Positions 13,431 to 15,639 of a stretch of 15,639 bases of DNA are shown here, piece by piece. Made by a program: the position numbers and the translations under genes. The notes below the pieces were generated by a model. The model ran no database searches, was not told the origin of the DNA, and saw only the letters and a program-made list of their open reading frames with translations. Source of the stretch: Solobacterium sp. (GTDB taxonomy: Bacteria; Bacillota_I; Bacilli_A; Erysipelotrichales; Erysipelotrichaceae); contig JAEEYJ010000134.1 of NCBI GenBank assembly GCA_016291725.1, forward strand, positions 1 to 15,639. The letters are read 5' to 3'. Position 1 is the stretch's first letter; the number at the start of each line of letters is the position of its first letter.

Positions 13431-15005
13431 CTAATTCTGCTCCAGCAGGATCTGTTTCGGGTTCAGCCGCATGATCATATAGGAAGGAATCAGGATTGCG
13501 ATCAGGACCACTGCCGCACCGAGGATATAGATTTCCCCGATCAGCTTCGGGGATACCCGCACTTCATACTCCGACAGGAGCTCTTCCTGGGTGACTTCCG
13601 TAAAGTAGTTGGTATCACCGTAGTAGTAATAGCCGCCGTTGTTGGCCTCTTCGTACTGGGCATCCGATTCGGTCTGGTAGGAAAGGACAGCATCTCCGAC
13701 CTTTCCGGCGATCAGCGATCCGCTGAGCACAGCCAGCGTAAAGCCGACCAGCGCGATCAGGATCAGTTCATAGAACAGCTGCAGTACGACCTTCACCTTG
13801 GACACACCGATGCTCATCAGCACACCGATCTCGTACTCCCGCGTTTTCAATGTCAGCGCGGTAATGAGCGTGATGATGACCACTGCGTTGATGATCACGA
13901 TCCAGACTACGAAGTTGGCGAAGAAGCTCATGGTGTCCAGCGGTCTGGCCATCTTCTTGAACTGTTCATTGTTGGCATTCAGCCTGGTATAGTCTGAGAG
14001 ATCATCGGTATGATCCTCTACGAAATCATCGACATACAGTGGATCATCCAGCAGATAGACCACCCGGTTCGGGGTTTCCAGGCTTTGCAGCTGCTGTTCC
14101 AGATCCGCGTCTGCATAAGCCTCCGGATACTGTGAACTGTAGTACTCAAACTGCAGCCGTGTGATATCCTGCTGGTTTTCCGTGAATGTGCTCAGCGGGA
14201 TGAGCAGAATATTCTGGGGGTTTTCATACGGTGACATCCAGCGGTAGTAGTCCGAGTTGGGATCCGCCTCGTTCAGGTTCTGATAGATGCCGATGATCTC
14301 CAGCTGAAGATCAAACTCCTCCACGGTGCGTCCAATCGGATCCAGCCACTCTTTCGCCCACGTATCCAGCACGGATACCGTAATGGTATCGCCGACCTTC
14401 AGACCATTCTGTTCCGCAAGCTGTTCGGTAATCAGTACAACCTTGCTGGCATTGTCCAGATCATTCTGGTTGAAGTATCTGCCGGACGTCACGGTAAATG
14501 TACCTTCCACCAGTTCGATCATATTGTCCGTACCGTTGGCATACAGCATCATGGTCGGCTCTACATATTCCATTTCGGTACCGTCTTCCATGATGATGGA
14601 GCCGCCGTGATTGTTCTCTTCGTAGTCATTGTTGAGCTTTACGTAGTCGAAATCACGTGCGTACGCTGTTGTATTCGTGAGGTAGTTCATGGCCTTGACA
14701 TGCTCATCCCGGGCGATTCTCAGCGCGGTTTCCTTGTCCAGCCGGGGATAGTTCCGGTAAGCGGCTTCCTGCTCATCCGCGTCCTCCAGCGAATCTGCAT
14801 AGCGCCAGAAAGCATCGTAGTCCACTTCATAGCTCACGGCAGCCCGCATACGCTGCCTTGTCAGGACCTTGGCATTGTCCGCCGCCTGCGATACACCCAG
14901 CCCCAGAATGACCAGATTGCCGATCAGGAAGAATGTAATGATCAGCAGTACCGTCTTTGTCGGCTTTCTTGTTATATATTTCCAGGCTCTTTTGAATGCG
15001 TTCAT
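13431..15005 (-). CDS. FtsX/MacB-type ABC permease
   Basis: Membrane protein of 524 residues, with one N-terminal transmembrane helix (about 17-38) and a large extracytoplasmic domain (about 40-358, MacB periplasmic core-like). Three helices follow (about 362-385, 405-434, 491-512), with the FtsX motif LKTREYEIGVLMSIGVSK between the second and third. It matches the four-helix MacB layout. Residues 440-488, between the last two helices, form an acidic, Tyr-rich outside loop (GGYYYYGDTNYF), longer than the short loop usual in MacB. The extracytoplasmic domain is strongly acidic. ATG 15005 has AGGAGG 6 nt upstream, 15 bp after the preceding stop. The sequence does not tell whether it exports a peptide or transmits force to wall enzymes. 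Confidence 0.93.
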   Translation of the reverse strand: MNAFKRAWKYITRKPTKTVLLIITFFLIGNLVILGLGVSQAADNAKVLTRQRMRAAVSYEVDYDAFWRYADSLEDADEQEAAYRNYPRLDKETALRIARDEHVKAMNYLTNTTAYARDFDYVKLNNDYEENNHGGSIIMEDGTEMEYVEPTMMLYANGTDNMIELVEGTFTVTSGRYFNQNDLDNASKVVLITEQLAEQNGLKVGDTITVSVLDTWAKEWLDPIGRTVEEFDLQLEIIGIYQNLNEADPNSDYYRWMSPYENPQNILLIPLSTFTENQQDITRLQFEYYSSQYPEAYADADLEQQLQSLETPNRVVYLLDDPLYVDDFVEDHTDDLSDYTRLNANNEQFKKMARPLDTMSFFANFVVWIVIINAVVIITLITALTLKTREYEIGVLMSIGVSKVKVVLQLFYELILIALVGFTLAVLSGSLIAGKVGDAVLSYQTESDAQYEEANNGGYYYYGDTNYFTEVTQEELLSEYEVRVSPKLIGEIYILGAAVVLIAILIPSYMIMRLNPKQILLEQN

Positions 15006-15020
15006 TCCTTGCCTCCTTGT

Positions 15021-15639
15021 TTATTCTCCGGAACCTTCACCGGAGTCTCCTCCTTCGGATCCTCCCTCGCTGCCGGATCCTCCTTCCTCCGATTCTCCGG
15101 AAGAAGGATTCGCGTTGTACCTGACAGTGACCTGGTCCGATGACTTGATCATCAGCTGCGTATTGTCTCCTGTCGCAACGGTTGTACCGTTTACCGTGAT
15201 TTCCACATTCGCTACCGAACTGTCTTCAGTGTACGTGCAGCTGAGTCCGTTGGCATTGCAAAAGCTCTGGGCAGCGCTCAGGCTGTCCGCATCGCTTCCG
15301 GAAAGCACAACATCCTTCGGTGCCGGCTTGGGCGTACTTGTCGGTCTCGGTCCCAATGACACCTGGTAGCTGATCCTGGCATCCAGATTCAGCGGACGCT
15401 CACAGCCGTCCTTGGCAATGCCCTGGTTGGTATTGTCGCAATGGATTGCCACAATCGCATCCTTCGGGTAATCACTGTATACACGGGTAGCGTACGCTCC
15501 GTACTCACCGGCCTGGATCCTTGCGCCTCTGGTATTCAGATCATCAATGTAGTTCTCCAGTTTGAAGTAGTTCACACCGATCCACTCATCCGTCGCTGTT
15601 TCCAGACGCGGCAGATACAGGGATACCGTAACTTCCAGC
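15021..15639 (-). CDS. PASTA-like domain protein, C-terminal part (5' end outside window)
   Basis: The frame is open to the window edge, so only the last 205 or so residues are seen. A first module (NYFKLENYIDDLNTRGARIQ to ARISYQVSLGP) has the strand pattern and VSLGP ending of PASTA-type modules. After a TSTPKPAPK linker a second module follows (LSAAQSFCNANGLSCTY to QVTVRYN). The protein ends in about 27 residues of Gly, Ser and Glu with no anchor. Each module has a Cys pair (HCDNTNQGIAKDGC and FCNANGLSC). PASTA modules bind peptidoglycan or muropeptides in Ser/Thr kinases and penicillin-binding proteins. Which kind of protein this is, kinase or not, depends on the missing N-terminus. It is 15 bp ahead of the FtsX-type permease and probably its operon partner. 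Confidence 0.75.
   Translation of the reverse strand, partial: LEVTVSLYLPRLETATDEWIGVNYFKLENYIDDLNTRGARIQAGEYGAYATRVYSDYPKDAIVAIHCDNTNQGIAKDGCERPLNLDARISYQVSLGPRPTSTPKPAPKDVVLSGSDADSLSAAQSFCNANGLSCTYTEDSSVANVEITVNGTTVATGDNTQLMIKSSDQVTVRYNANPSSGESEEGGSGSEGGSEGGDSGEGSGE

Noticed and set aside
15027..15110. TCCTCC-rich low-complexity stretch considered as a DNA repeat array
   Set aside because: It is explained as codons for the Gly/Ser/Glu tail of the PASTA-like protein; units are irregular and in frame.

Overview
The window looks like a piece of a Bacillota (Firmicutes-type) chromosome. G+C is about half by eye. Nearly every gene has a strong GGAGG-type ribosome binding site, terminators are compact hairpins with T-runs, lipoproteins carry a classic lipobox, and a cdaA-cdaR-glmM operon is present. 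Two genes use TTG starts. The genus cannot be read from the sequence; a gut-associated Erysipelotrichia- or Clostridia-like host is only a guess. No tRNA, rRNA, CRISPR array, transposase or phage gene is visible.

Almost everything is on the minus strand, so transcription runs from high to low coordinates. The right end (15639 to 11784) is a cell-envelope operon: the end of a PASTA-like protein, an FtsX/MacB-type permease, its ATPase, and a DUF4349 lipoprotein, closed by a terminator at 11754-11785. Next comes a two-gene unit (11740 to 11209): a small two-helix membrane protein whose extended -10 box abuts its start codon, and a YbjQ-family protein overlapping it. That unit converges on the only plus-strand gene, an alpha/beta hydrolase (10281-11162), and two hairpins lie between them.

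Divergent from the hydrolase is the c-di-AMP operon (10184 to 5901): cdaA (diadenylate cyclase with an unusually long cytoplasmic tail), cdaR (its membrane-anchored YbbR-domain regulator) and glmM (phosphoglucosamine mutase). The genes overlap by 1 and 8 bp, and a strong terminator follows. A monocistronic cytidylate-kinase-like gene comes next, with its own terminator.

The left end (4977 to beyond base 1) is a complete-looking oligopeptide ABC importer operon in the order A-B-C-D-F, with F cut by the window edge. Its 231-bp upstream region is the longest stretch without a gene. It holds the upstream terminator, a CodY-like palindrome, a -10 box with a GGTGAAA direct repeat where the -35 should be, and a long hairpin that would sit at the very 5' end of the mRNA. 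A further hairpin separates the binding-protein gene from the permease genes.

The systems share an envelope theme: peptide uptake, control of turgor and wall precursor synthesis through c-di-AMP and GlmM, and an ABC/lipoprotein/PASTA module. No wholly new defence or mobile system is evident. The least explained items are the extended CdaA/CdaR pair, the doubly membrane-anchored DUF4349 lipoprotein in an FtsX operon, the apparently leaderless small membrane protein, and the architecture of the oppA promoter and leader.
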